A stretch of 6,936 bases of DNA from Lachnospiraceae bacterium (GCA_009774625.1 VSOB01000095.1:1-6936), one strand, 5' to 3'. Counted from the first letter of the stretch, positions 1-5,866 are shown. A program made the numbers and translations. Notes: generated by a model from the sequence alone, not told the origin.

Positions 1-61
1 CAGAAGACGGCAGACGCCATCTCTGCCGGTCTCGTGGTCTCGGATTTGTGTATAAGAGACA
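1..61. other. Residual Illumina Nextera P7 adapter (non-genomic)
   Basis: Bases 1-20 match the P7 flow-cell sequence at 17 of 20 positions. Bases 21-28 (CTCTGCCG) sit exactly where the 8-base i7 index belongs. Bases 29-61 follow the read-2 and transposon mosaic-end sequence with only three mismatches, ending in TGTATAAGAGACA. The order flow-cell oligo, 8-base index, mosaic end is diagnostic of a Nextera/tagmentation library. Genomic sequence resumes at about base 62, where the prmC frame on the other strand becomes recognisable. The scattered mismatches suggest low-quality read ends that escaped trimming. The adapter sequence was compared from memory. Confidence 0.95.
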
Positions 62-283
62 TGTCATATACTGCAGGGGCATATGCGCCGCCCTCTTTTC
101 CAGTAAGGTCCGGTACATGGCTTCCGGCTCCGGCGCCACTTCTTCCTCTCCATGCGCCAGAAGCTGATTTCTGTCGGTATGGCACACATACTCCAGCAAA
201 AGCCGGGCATCCAGAGAAGCCTCTCCGATCCCGGCCTCCTCCAGGCCTTTCACGCCATACCGGTATAATTCCTCATATCTCAT
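62..283 (-). CDS. prmC: PrmC (HemK) release-factor glutamine methyltransferase, N-terminal fragment
   Basis: PrmC methylates the glutamine of the GGQ motif in peptide-chain release factors, using S-adenosylmethionine in the cytoplasm. Only 74 residues are present. They correspond to the N-terminal helical domain that docks the release factor. Recognisable segments are an EEAGIGEASLDARLLLEY-type helix (residues 16-32) and EKRAAHMPLQYMT (residues 62-74), the classic 'R.A..PLQYxTG' turn. The next codon, where Gly is expected, is already adapter. The methyltransferase domain with its NPPY motif is missing; the family is usually about 280-290 residues. The ATG at 283-281 overlaps the DUF1385 stop by 11 bases, with AGGA just upstream, which suggests translational coupling. 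In related Clostridia prfA usually follows. The truncation is an assembly or contig-end effect, not a pseudogene. Confidence 0.88.
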
Positions 284-1490
284 AGTTCCTGTGCTCCGGA
301 AACAAACCATTTTCCGTCTGTCCGCCGCCGGCTGCTGCCTCTGCAGCCGCCTCCTCTTCCCAGTAAAGCTCATCCACACCGTTTTCTTCCAGCCAGAACA
401 CCTCCGTGTCATCGTTCTCTTCCTGAGATACACCATACTCCAAAGCCGCTTCCTCCGGTATCGTCATTTCCGGCAGAAACGCCTCTTCTTCCGACATCGT
501 ATCTTCCGGCAGATGCAGAGTTTCGTCTCCCGCAGGCTCCTCTTCCACCTCATAATCAAAAGTATCCTTCAGATAAGCCCGCCAGTCAAACACTGCCTCT
601 ACAGAAGCAATGGCCACTTCAGCCATCTCTTCATCCGGCTCCTTTGTCGTCAGTTTCTGCAGCCACATCCCCGGCGCCGAAAGAATCCGGACCAGGATAT
701 TATTGCTGTTGCCTGCCAGCCGGATGATCTCATAGGAAATCCCGGCAATTACCGGAATCAGCAAAATCCGCAGTCCCACCCGGTAGACCGGATTTTCCAC
801 ACGGATAAAGAAAAACAGAATCACACTGACCAGCATCACGAACAAAAGAAAACTGGTGCCGCACCGTCTGTGCTGTCTGGAACTGCGCATCACATTGCGC
901 ACCGTCAGGGGACGGCCCCTTTCAATACAGTTGATACACTTATGCTCCGCCCCATGATACTGGTACAGTCTGTGAATATCCTTCATGGCGGAAATCCCCA
1001 CCACATAAGCCACAAAAATCAGGATACGGATCAGACCTTCTATCATCGCCATCAACGACGCATTCCTCACATAGCTGCCCAAAAGGCTGGAAATATAGTA
1101 AGGCAATATCATAAAAATACCCACTGCCAGCACAATGGAAACCGTCGTGGTCATCCCCATTGCCACATCATCTGCCCTGTCTCCGAACAGCTTCTGAAAC
1201 AGCGACGGTTTTTGCGGTTCTGTTTCCCCGCCCTCCTCAAAAAAAGAAACCGACCAGGTAAGCGTACGCATCCCCAATGTCATGGAATCCACAAAATTGA
1301 ATACGCCCCTGATAAACGGCAGCCTCTTTAACACGCTGTCATGCATGATGCCCCGGAACTCTTCCGTATCTGTCTCAATCTCTCCATTCGGCTTCCTGAC
1401 CGACACCGCATATCTGTCTTTATTTTTCATCATGACGCCCTCCAGTACCGCCTGACCGCCGATACCGCAGGACCTGCCTTTTTTCTTCAT
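273..1490 (-). CDS. DUF1385 family (YqhQ-like) membrane protein
   Basis: This is a DUF1385 protein of unknown biochemical role, related to Bacillus YqhQ and typically found between rpmE and prmC in Clostridia. Numbering from an upstream ATG at 1499, it shows the family signature GIGGQAVLEGVMMKN (12-26). It also shows hydrophobic segments near 112-142, 149-172, 214-233 and 241-262, a conserved loop YHGAEHKCINCIE (181-193) with His and Cys residues, CGTSFLLF (213-220), and the cytosolic motif KEPDEEMAEVAI (286-297). After about residue 305 there is a roughly 100-residue acidic, Glu-rich tail ending in an Ala/Gly stretch. The Bacillus protein is about 318 residues, so this tail is an extension. 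Start choice: AGGGGA lies 10 bases before the ATG at 1490 but only about 2 before the ATG at 1499, so I prefer 1490 (405 aa); 1499 (408 aa) is possible. Confidence 0.9.
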   Translation of the reverse strand: MKKKGRSCGIGGQAVLEGVMMKNKDRYAVSVRKPNGEIETDTEEFRGIMHDSVLKRLPFIRGVFNFVDSMTLGMRTLTWSVSFFEEGGETEPQKPSLFQKLFGDRADDVAMGMTTTVSIVLAVGIFMILPYYISSLLGSYVRNASLMAMIEGLIRILIFVAYVVGISAMKDIHRLYQYHGAEHKCINCIERGRPLTVRNVMRSSRQHRRCGTSFLLFVMLVSVILFFFIRVENPVYRVGLRILLIPVIAGISYEIIRLAGNSNNILVRILSAPGMWLQKLTTKEPDEEMAEVAIASVEAVFDWRAYLKDTFDYEVEEEPAGDETLHLPEDTMSEEEAFLPEMTIPEEAALEYGVSQEENDDTEVFWLEENGVDELYWEEEAAAEAAAGGGQTENGLFPEHRNYEI

Positions 1491-1513
1491 AGGAAACATT
1501 TCCCCTGTTTATT

Positions 1514-1550
1514 AAAAATAAGGTTGAGATTAAAAACCTCAACCTTTTTC
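1514..1550 (-). terminator. Hairpin with flanking A/T runs between rpmE and DUF1385
   Basis: A perfect 9-bp stem, AAGGTTGAG (1520-1528) with CTCAACCTT (1538-1546), encloses a 9-base A-rich loop. Read leftward, in the direction of rpmE, the stem is followed by A then TTTTT (1518-1514). Read rightward it is followed by TTT (1547-1549). It starts about 10 bases after the rpmE stop codon. It probably terminates or partly attenuates the rpmE transcript before DUF1385-prmC. Because no clear promoter was found between this hairpin and DUF1385, read-through is likely, so partial attenuation fits better than full termination. Confidence 0.65.
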
Positions 1551-1556
1551 ATACCG

Positions 1557-1763
1557 CTATTTGCTTTCTACGCCATACTTCTTATTGAACTTATCAATAC
1601 GTCCGGCCACTCTTGCAGCTTTCTGCTGACCTGTATAGAATGAATGGCATTTTGAACAAACTTCTACGTGGATTTCAGGCTTGGTAGACCCTGTCACAAA
1701 TGTATTGCCGCAGTTGCAGGTAACGGTTGCCTGATAATACTCCGGATGGATTCCCTCTTTCAT
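1557..1763 (-). CDS. rpmE: 50S ribosomal protein bL31 (zinc-binding type)
   Basis: This 68-residue protein matches bL31 along its length: MKEGIHPEYY at the start, then CNCGNTF, VCSKCHSFYTG and RIDKFNKKYG. bL31 sits on the large subunit and contributes to the bridge with the small-subunit head. Four cysteines (16, 18, 36, 39) form the CxC/CxxC zinc ribbon, so this is the C+ form; in other Firmicutes C+ bL31 is swapped for a zinc-free paralogue under zinc limitation. The ATG at 1763 is chosen because GAGAGGTGA ends 5 bases before it. A GTG three codons upstream (1772) lies inside that ribosome binding site and is rejected. The gene lies downstream of rho and has its own promoter. Confidence 0.97.
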   Translation of the reverse strand: MKEGIHPEYYQATVTCNCGNTFVTGSTKPEIHVEVCSKCHSFYTGQQKAARVAGRIDKFNKKYGVESK

Positions 1764-1768
1764 CGCTC

Positions 1769-1777
1769 TCACCTCTC
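1769..1777 (-). promoter_or_regulatory. rpmE ribosome binding site
   Basis: GAGAGGTGA is followed by a 5-base spacer and then the ATG at 1763. It fixes the rpmE start at 1763 and excludes the in-frame GTG at 1772-1770, which is part of this element. Confidence 0.8.
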
Positions 1778-1811
1778 TATTGTTATCAATTCCCTTAATG
1801 CTCTTATTCTA

Positions 1812-1834
1812 TGTCTGTGGTATTCTCACAAACA
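1812..1834 (-). promoter_or_regulatory. Hairpin in the rpmE 5' leader
   Basis: On the rpmE strand TGTTTGTG (1834-1827) can pair with CACAGACA (1819-1812), with one G-U pair, around a 7-base loop. It falls at the very start of the predicted roughly 70-nt leader, a few bases after the expected transcription start. Ribosomal protein leaders that bind their own product are known, including candidates upstream of L31 genes. Whether this stem is one cannot be decided from a single sequence. Confidence 0.35.
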
Positions 1835-1842
1835 GCTTATTC

Positions 1843-1871
1843 ATTGTAGCATAGTTTATCTGCGCTTGCAA
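1843..1871 (-). promoter_or_regulatory. Promoter of rpmE
   Basis: Read leftward: -35 TTGCAA (1871-1866), a 17-base spacer, and -10 TACAAT (1848-1843), preceded by TGC, which gives an extended -10 motif (TGnTACAAT). The -35 box begins 6 bases after the rho stop codon, so rpmE and downstream genes can be transcribed without rho. No intrinsic terminator is visible between rho and this promoter. Confidence 0.75.
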
Positions 1872-1877
1872 GTCTTT

Positions 1878-3356
1878 TTAAAAGAATTTAATTTTCTTAA
1901 CCATACCTACAAATTCAATATTGTTTCTGGTTCTGGAAAACATATCCAGTATCTTATCCACTGCTTCCTCCGGCTTAAGCGTATTCAACGCCTTCCGCAT
2001 AATATTGATGGCCTCCAGCTCTTCCCGGTTCAGCAGCAGATCCTCCCGTCTCGTACCGGACTTAGGGATGTCGATAGCCGGGAATACCCGCCGTTCGGAA
2101 AGTTTTCTGTCCAGCACCATTTCCATATTGCCTGTTCCCTTAAACTCTTCATACACCACATCGTCCATCTTGCTGCCGGTTTCCACCAGCGCCGTGGCCA
2201 GAATGGTCAGGCTGCCGCCCTCTCTCATATTTCTGGCCGCACCGAAAAACCGCTTGGGCATATGCAGGGCAGCCGGGTCCAGACCGCCGGAAAGTGTCCT
2301 GCCGCTGGGCGGCACCACCAGATTGTATGCTCTCGTCAGACGGGTGATGCTGTCCAGCAGGACCGTCACATCCCTGCCATGCTCCACAAGACGCTTTGCA
2401 CGCTCGATCACCATCTCCGACACTCTCTTATGATGCTCCGGCAGCTCGTCAAACGTGGAATAGATCACCTCCACATTGGGTCCCTCAATGGCTTCCCGGA
2501 TATCCGTCACTTCTTCGGGACGCTCGTCAATCAAAAGAATGATCAGATGCATCTCCGGATTGTTTTTCTTAATGGATTTGGCCACTTCCTTCAGCAAAGT
2601 CGTCTTGCCGGCCTTAGGCGGCGAAACGATCATCCCTCTTTGTCCTTTTCCAACAGGACTCATCAAATCCATAATGCGCATGGCCACACTGGCTCCCGGT
2701 GTCTCCATACGCAGTCTCTTATCGGGAAAAATCGGTGTCATATCTTCAAAATTCCGGCGCCGCGCCGCAACCTCCGGCACATATCCGTTGATCCTTTTTA
2801 CAAAAAGCAGTGCGCTGAACTTCTCCGCCTGAGTCTTGACCCTTGTATTCCCTTCTATGATATCGCCCGTTTTCAGACCAAAACGCCGTATCTGGCTGGG
2901 CGCCACATAGACGTCGTTTTCTCCCGGCAGATAGTTCTCACAGCGGATAAAACCATAACCGTCCGGCATCACTTCCAAAATCCCGTTGGCAATCTCGCCG
3001 CTGTCCAGATCCGCCAGGGACTTCTCGTTATCCGGACGCTCCCGTTCACTCCGCTCTGTCCTCTCAGGGCGCTCCTGCCTGTCCGCACGCTCCTGTTTCT
3101 CTGTACGCTCCGGACGCTCCTGCTTCTCTGTACGTTCTGTCTTTTCGGACTGCTCCTGCTTATCACTCTCCGTCCGGACCGCCGTCCCTCTGCTCTGTGC
3201 GTCCGCTCCGCCGTCAGTCTGACTCTCTCTGCTGTCCAGTTCCAGCATGGCTTCCACTACCTCTGCCTTTTTCATCGCAGAAGTACCCTTGATCCCCCTT
3301 GACCTGGCAATCGCTTTCAGATCCGCCAAAGCCAACGACTCATATTTTTCTCTCAT
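1878..3356 (-). CDS. rho: Transcription termination factor Rho with charged repeat insertion
   Basis: Rho is a hexameric RNA-dependent ATPase that ends transcription of untranslated RNA. The 492-residue protein has an N-terminal Rho_N helix bundle (1-40: ESLALADLKAIARSRGIKG), then a low-complexity insertion of about 70 residues (41-112) rich in Glu and Arg. The RNA-binding OB fold follows (about 120-190: NGILEVMPDGYGFIR, YVAPSQIRRFGLKTGD), then the ATPase core. Core motifs are Walker A SPPKAGKT (245-252), LLIDERPEEVTD with the expected catalytic Glu at 278, Walker B VTVLLDSITR (D335), the Q-loop region SGRTLSGGLDPAALH, and SGTRRE with an arginine-finger candidate. It appears intact and functional. 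The ATG at 3356 is chosen because AGGGAGG lies 7 bases upstream and the Rho_N domain begins there; the frame is open 43 codons further up, but that stretch is leader and promoter. First gene of the rho-rpmE-DUF1385-prmC cluster. Confidence 0.97.
   Translation of the reverse strand: MREKYESLALADLKAIARSRGIKGTSAMKKAEVVEAMLELDSRESQTDGGADAQSRGTAVRTESDKQEQSEKTERTEKQERPERTEKQERADRQERPERTERSERERPDNEKSLADLDSGEIANGILEVMPDGYGFIRCENYLPGENDVYVAPSQIRRFGLKTGDIIEGNTRVKTQAEKFSALLFVKRINGYVPEVAARRRNFEDMTPIFPDKRLRMETPGASVAMRIMDLMSPVGKGQRGMIVSPPKAGKTTLLKEVAKSIKKNNPEMHLIILLIDERPEEVTDIREAIEGPNVEVIYSTFDELPEHHKRVSEMVIERAKRLVEHGRDVTVLLDSITRLTRAYNLVVPPSGRTLSGGLDPAALHMPKRFFGAARNMREGGSLTILATALVETGSKMDDVVYEEFKGTGNMEMVLDRKLSERRVFPAIDIPKSGTRREDLLLNREELEAINIMRKALNTLKPEEAVDKILDMFSRTRNNIEFVGMVKKIKFF
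3084..3137 (-). repeat. Two 27-bp tandem repeats inside rho
   Basis: Units 3111-3137 and 3084-3110 are identical at 24 of 27 positions and encode ERTEKQERP and ERTEKQERA. Shorter 9-base variants of the same CGCTCC-containing unit continue on both sides, giving further E-R-x triplets. The repeats are in frame and sit within the disordered linker of Rho, so length change by slippage in 9- or 27-base steps would leave the protein readable. Confidence 0.85.
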
Positions 3357-3363
3357 TACGTTT

Positions 3364-3370
3364 CCTCCCT
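3364..3370 (-). promoter_or_regulatory. rho ribosome binding site
   Basis: AGGGAGG is followed by a 7-base spacer to the ATG at 3356. It is a near-ideal Shine-Dalgarno sequence and decides the rho start against the longer open frame reaching 3485. Confidence 0.85.
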
Positions 3371-3435
3371 TTCTCAAATCCGATATATTACCTTTTCTCT
3401 GTTGTCTTAATGGGATTATCGTACGAATGTACATG

Positions 3436-3475
3436 AAGCTATCCGAAAACATCCAAAGTTTCTGACTGATAGCTT
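3436..3475 (-). repeat. Inverted repeat at the rho transcription start
   Basis: AAGCTATC (3436-3443) and GATAGCTT (3468-3475) are perfect 8-base complements separated by 24 bases. The right arm touches the rho -10 box (3477-3482) and spans the likely transcription start near 3470. It could be an operator, or a leader stem if transcription starts slightly earlier than predicted. The rho leader would be about 110 nt, long enough for the self-termination control known for rho in other bacteria. Confidence 0.35.
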
Positions 3476-3476
3476 T

Positions 3477-3504
3477 ATTATACATAACTTTCTACGGAAT
3501 GCAA
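3477..3504 (-). promoter_or_regulatory. Promoter of rho
   Basis: Read leftward: -35 TTGCAT (3504-3499), a 16-base spacer, and a perfect -10 TATAAT (3482-3477). Shifting the -35 to TTTGCA (3505-3500) gives a 17-base spacer. This is the only good promoter seen upstream of rho. Confidence 0.7.
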
Positions 3505-3516
3505 ACAAATTTTGCA
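3500..3516. repeat. Inverted repeat overlapping both -35 boxes (operator candidate)
   Basis: TGCAAA (3500-3505) and TTTGCA (3511-3516) flank CAAAT, forming a 17-bp dyad. Each arm is essentially the -35 element of one of the two divergent promoters, so the symmetry may be only the result of two similar -35 boxes facing each other. It would also be a natural site for one regulator or for competition between two RNA polymerases. Confidence 0.4.
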
Positions 3517-3540
3517 AAAAGATTAAAATTATTATATAAT
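3512..3540 (+). promoter_or_regulatory. Promoter of the malic enzyme operon
   Basis: -35 TTGCAA (3512-3517), a 17-base A/T-rich spacer, and a perfect -10 TATAAT (3535-3540). The expected start near 3547 gives a leader of about 50 nt before the malic enzyme ATG. It resembles a strong housekeeping sigma-A promoter. Confidence 0.8.
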
Positions 3541-3584
3541 AGAAAGGATGTTGATTACACAGCAAAGAGAACTCATCTCAGAAA

Positions 3585-3590
3585 AGAGGA
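3585..3590 (+). promoter_or_regulatory. Malic enzyme ribosome binding site
   Basis: AGAGGA abuts an ATG at 3591 (no spacer) and lies 6 bases before the in-frame ATG at 3597. The spacing favours 3597 as the translation start. Confidence 0.75.
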
Positions 3591-3596
3591 ATGACT

Positions 3597-4754
3597 ATGA
3601 CTACCAACGAAAAAGCACTTCATCTTCATAAAGAATGGAACGGAAAGCTGGAAACCGTTTCCAAAACACCGGTCAAATCCAGGGAAGCGCTGTCCCTTGC
3701 CTATACGCCCGGTGTGGCAGAGCCATGCAAAGTCATTGCAAAGGACAGGGAAGCCGCTTATCAATATACCATCAAAGCCAATACCATCGCTGTCATATCC
3801 GACGGCAGCGCCGTTCTGGGACTGGGCAATATAGGTCCCTATGCCGCCCTGCCTGTTATGGAGGGAAAGGCTGTTCTCTTCAAAGAATTTGGCAATGTGA
3901 ATGCGGTGCCCATCTGTCTGGATACCCAGGATACGGAAGAGATCATCCGCACCGTTGTAAACATCGCACCGGCTTTCGGCGGTATCAATCTGGAGGACAT
4001 CAGCGCCCCCCGCTGTTTTGAGATCGAAGAACGCCTGAAAAGCCTGCTGGATATCCCGGTCTTTCATGATGACCAGCACGGGACAGCCATTGTCGTACTG
4101 GCCGGTATTATCAATGCCCTGAAAGTGGTACATAAGACAAAAGAACAATGCAAGGTAGTGGTAAACGGTGCGGGGAGCGCCGGCATCGCCATTACCAGAC
4201 TGCTTCTGACCTATGGTTTTACCAATGTCATACTTTGTGACAAATCCGGCATTCTTTCCGGAAACAGTGAATCTCTTAATTTTATGCAGGAAAAAATGCT
4301 CCAGGTCACAAATCCCAACCACGAAACCGGTACTCTGGCAGACGCCATGAAACAGGCAGATATCCTGATCGGCGTATCCGCTCCCGGTATTATCACCCAG
4401 GAAATGGCCGCTTCCATGAATCCGGACGCCATTCTTTTTGCCATGGCCAATCCGGTGCCGGAGATCATGCCGGATGAAGCAAAGGCCGCCGGTGTCCGGA
4501 TCGTGGGTACCGGCCGTTCCGATTTCCCCAATCAGGTCAACAATGTGGTGGCATTTCCGGGTATCTTTAAAGGCGCTCTGGAAGGCAGGGCGCATCAGAT
4601 CACGGAAGAAATGAAGCTGGCCGCCGCCCATGCCATTGCAGGGCTGGTGCCCGACAATGAACTGAGCGACACCAATATCCTGCCGGAAGCATTCCGTCCG
4701 GAAGTGGCTCAGGTGGTGGCTGAGGCAGTCAAGTCCAACATCCGCATCCGGTAG
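3597..4754 (+). CDS. Malic enzyme, NAD(P)-dependent, oxaloacetate-decarboxylating type
   Basis: This enzyme oxidatively decarboxylates L-malate to pyruvate and CO2 in the cytosol, producing NADH or NADPH. The 385-residue length fits the short bacterial class (like Bacillus YtsJ or the N-terminal part of E. coli MaeB). Visible features are AYTPGVAEPC (35-44) with the conserved Tyr, and the ISDGSAVLGLGNIGP loop (67-81). EGKAVLFKEFG follows (89-99), containing the catalytic Lys at 91. Metal ligands lie in NLEDISAP (Glu133, Asp134) and FHDDQHGTAI (Asp158/159). The Rossmann motif is GAGSAG (191-196), and MANPVPE (284-290) and KGALEGRA are also present. An Asp in CDKSG after the second strand would be compatible with NAD preference, but cofactor and strict reaction cannot be settled here. 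Start at 3597 follows ribosome binding site spacing; 3591 would add two residues. First gene of a two-gene operon. Confidence 0.95.
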   Translation: MTTNEKALHLHKEWNGKLETVSKTPVKSREALSLAYTPGVAEPCKVIAKDREAAYQYTIKANTIAVISDGSAVLGLGNIGPYAALPVMEGKAVLFKEFGNVNAVPICLDTQDTEEIIRTVVNIAPAFGGINLEDISAPRCFEIEERLKSLLDIPVFHDDQHGTAIVVLAGIINALKVVHKTKEQCKVVVNGAGSAGIAITRLLLTYGFTNVILCDKSGILSGNSESLNFMQEKMLQVTNPNHETGTLADAMKQADILIGVSAPGIITQEMAASMNPDAILFAMANPVPEIMPDEAKAAGVRIVGTGRSDFPNQVNNVVAFPGIFKGALEGRAHQITEEMKLAAAHAIAGLVPDNELSDTNILPEAFRPEVAQVVAEAVKSNIRIR

Positions 4755-4765
4755 GATATCCCGCC

Positions 4766-5725
4766 ATGCAGAATCGTTCCGGCTCCGGCTATCCGTCCTT
4801 CTGGCTGGATAAGCCCTATTATTCCTTTCATGCCTACTGCCGGCATGTATTTGATGAAAAACTGTATAAAATCGCTCTGGACGGAGGCATGACCTGCCCC
4901 AACAGAGATGGGAGGCTGGGGAAGCGGGGCTGTATCTTCTGCAATGGAGGCAGTGGTGCATTCGCTGTCAAAACGGAGACACTTTCCGTTTCCGACCAGA
5001 TCCGCCAGGGGCTTTCCCTGTTTGGCTGCAAGCGGACAGGGAGCCGGTTTATCGCCTATTTTCAGGCCTATACCAATACCTATGCCCCTGTGCCCCATCT
5101 TCGCGCCCTCTACACTCAGGCGCTTGACGCTCCGGAAATCGCAGGCATCTCCATTGCCACCAGACCGGACTGCCTGCCGGAAGATGTACTTGACCTGCTC
5201 ACTTCACTAAAGCAGGCTTATCCGGAGAAACTGATCTGGATCGAACTGGGCCTGCAGACCATCCATTCCCGGACTGCCGCTTATATACGGCGGGGTTATC
5301 CCCTGTCCTGTTTTACAAAGGCAGTGAACGAGCTTTCCCTGCGTCGGATTCCCGTGATCGTCCATATCATTCTGGGCCTGCCCGGAGAGACAAAAGAGCA
5401 GATGTACGAAACCGTCTCTTTTCTGAATACACTGTCCGTTTTTGGTGTAAAGCTCCAGCTTTTGCATATTCTGCAGGACACAGATCTGGCCGATGAATAC
5501 CTGCGCGGAAACTGTAAGGTCCTGGAACAGGATGAATACATCATGCTCGTAACCGGCGCTCTGGAACGTCTCTCGCCTCAAATCGTGATTCACCGCCTCA
5601 CCGGAGACGGCCCCCGAAACCTGCTGCTGGCACCCGAATGGAGTCTCCATAAGCGTTCGGTTCTCAACGCCATCCATCAGGACATGCGCATCCGAAACAC
5701 CTGGCAGGGCAGACTGGCCCGCTGA
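4766..5725 (+). CDS. TIGR01212 family radical SAM protein (YhcC/YtqA-like)
   Basis: A 319-residue radical SAM enzyme of the YhcC/YtqA family, nearly full family length. The cluster-binding cysteines are Cys44, Cys56 and Cys59 in CPNRDGRLGKRGCIFC, a CX11CX2C spacing rather than the standard CX3CX2C, as is typical of this family. Other family blocks are FQAYTNTYAP (99-108), GISIATRPDCLPEDV (127-141), WIELGLQT (158-165) and VIVHIILGLPGET (197-209). QLLHILQDTDLADEY (231-245) and HRLTGDGPRNLLLAP (276-290) complete the match. Bacillus YtqA has been reported to act with the methyltransferase YtqB in making the mnm5 side chain of wobble uridine in tRNA; I recall this and infer a similar role only tentatively, as no YtqB-like gene is adjacent. 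The start ATG lies 11 bases after the malic enzyme stop, with AGGA (4753-4756) overlapping that stop, so the two genes look co-transcribed and coupled. Confidence 0.93.
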   Translation: MQNRSGSGYPSFWLDKPYYSFHAYCRHVFDEKLYKIALDGGMTCPNRDGRLGKRGCIFCNGGSGAFAVKTETLSVSDQIRQGLSLFGCKRTGSRFIAYFQAYTNTYAPVPHLRALYTQALDAPEIAGISIATRPDCLPEDVLDLLTSLKQAYPEKLIWIELGLQTIHSRTAAYIRRGYPLSCFTKAVNELSLRRIPVIVHIILGLPGETKEQMYETVSFLNTLSVFGVKLQLLHILQDTDLADEYLRGNCKVLEQDEYIMLVTGALERLSPQIVIHRLTGDGPRNLLLAPEWSLHKRSVLNAIHQDMRIRNTWQGRLAR

Positions 5726-5837
5726 TGACGCGGCACTCTGGCAGACAACAGCCTGAGCGCCTGAACCATTCATGCATGCATCATCATGCCCCTCTTTTCG
5801 GAAGCGGCCGGCTCCGGAAACGGGCTGTCAATATACA
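5726..5837. other. Intergenic stretch after the radical SAM gene
   Basis: No gene or clear terminator was found here. A GC-rich imperfect stem around 5796-5821 is bulged and lacks a T run. A short ATGCATGCAT palindrome lies at 5772-5781. A 43-codon frame overlapping the radical SAM stop was judged noncoding. How transcription of the malic enzyme operon ends is not evident before the strong terminator at 6059-6105. Confidence 0.5.
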
Positions 5838-5866
5838 TTGTAAACAGCGGACATAGATGATAGAAT
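5838..5866 (+). promoter_or_regulatory. Promoter upstream of the small hydrophobic ORF
   Basis: -35 TTGTAA (5838-5843), a 17-base spacer, and -10 TAGAAT (5861-5866) preceded by TGA, an extended -10 arrangement. The predicted start near 5873 leaves a leader of about 30 nt before the small ORF. Together with the terminator at 6059-6105 it outlines a transcript of about 230 nt. Confidence 0.55.

Noticed and set aside
34..285. Rightward 83-codon open frame at the window start
   Set aside because: It begins inside the adapter sequence and runs antisense to prmC, whose leftward frame gives a clear PrmC N-terminus.
3060..3150. Short repeats that could suggest a CRISPR-like array
   Set aside because: The repeats are in-frame 9/27-base units without spacers and encode the Glu/Arg linker of Rho.
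1668..3302. Very long rightward frame (544 codons) antisense to rho and rpmE
   Set aside because: The leftward frames encode unmistakable Rho and L31. The antisense product is rich in His, Arg and Leu with no family resemblance and is a composition shadow.
3357..3485. N-terminal extension of Rho by 43 residues
   Set aside because: It would cover the leader and reach the promoter -10 box. The strong ribosome binding site at 3364-3370 and the Rho_N domain boundary both point to 3356.
3548..3631. 27-codon upstream frame overlapping the malic enzyme start
   Set aside because: Its ATG coincides with the predicted transcription start, leaving no room for a ribosome binding site, and the peptide has no recognisable character.
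3573..4961. Long leftward frame (462 codons) opposite the malic enzyme
   Set aside because: The rightward frame carries all malic enzyme motifs; the leftward one has no plausible domain or ribosome binding site.
5796..5821. GC-rich imperfect hairpin after the radical SAM gene
   Set aside because: The stem needs two bulges and no T run follows, so a terminator call is not supported.
5725..5856. 43-codon frame starting in the radical SAM stop (TGATG overlap)
   Set aside because: The encoded peptide is His/Arg-rich without a hydrophobic or domain pattern, has no good ribosome binding site, and runs into the promoter of the small ORF.
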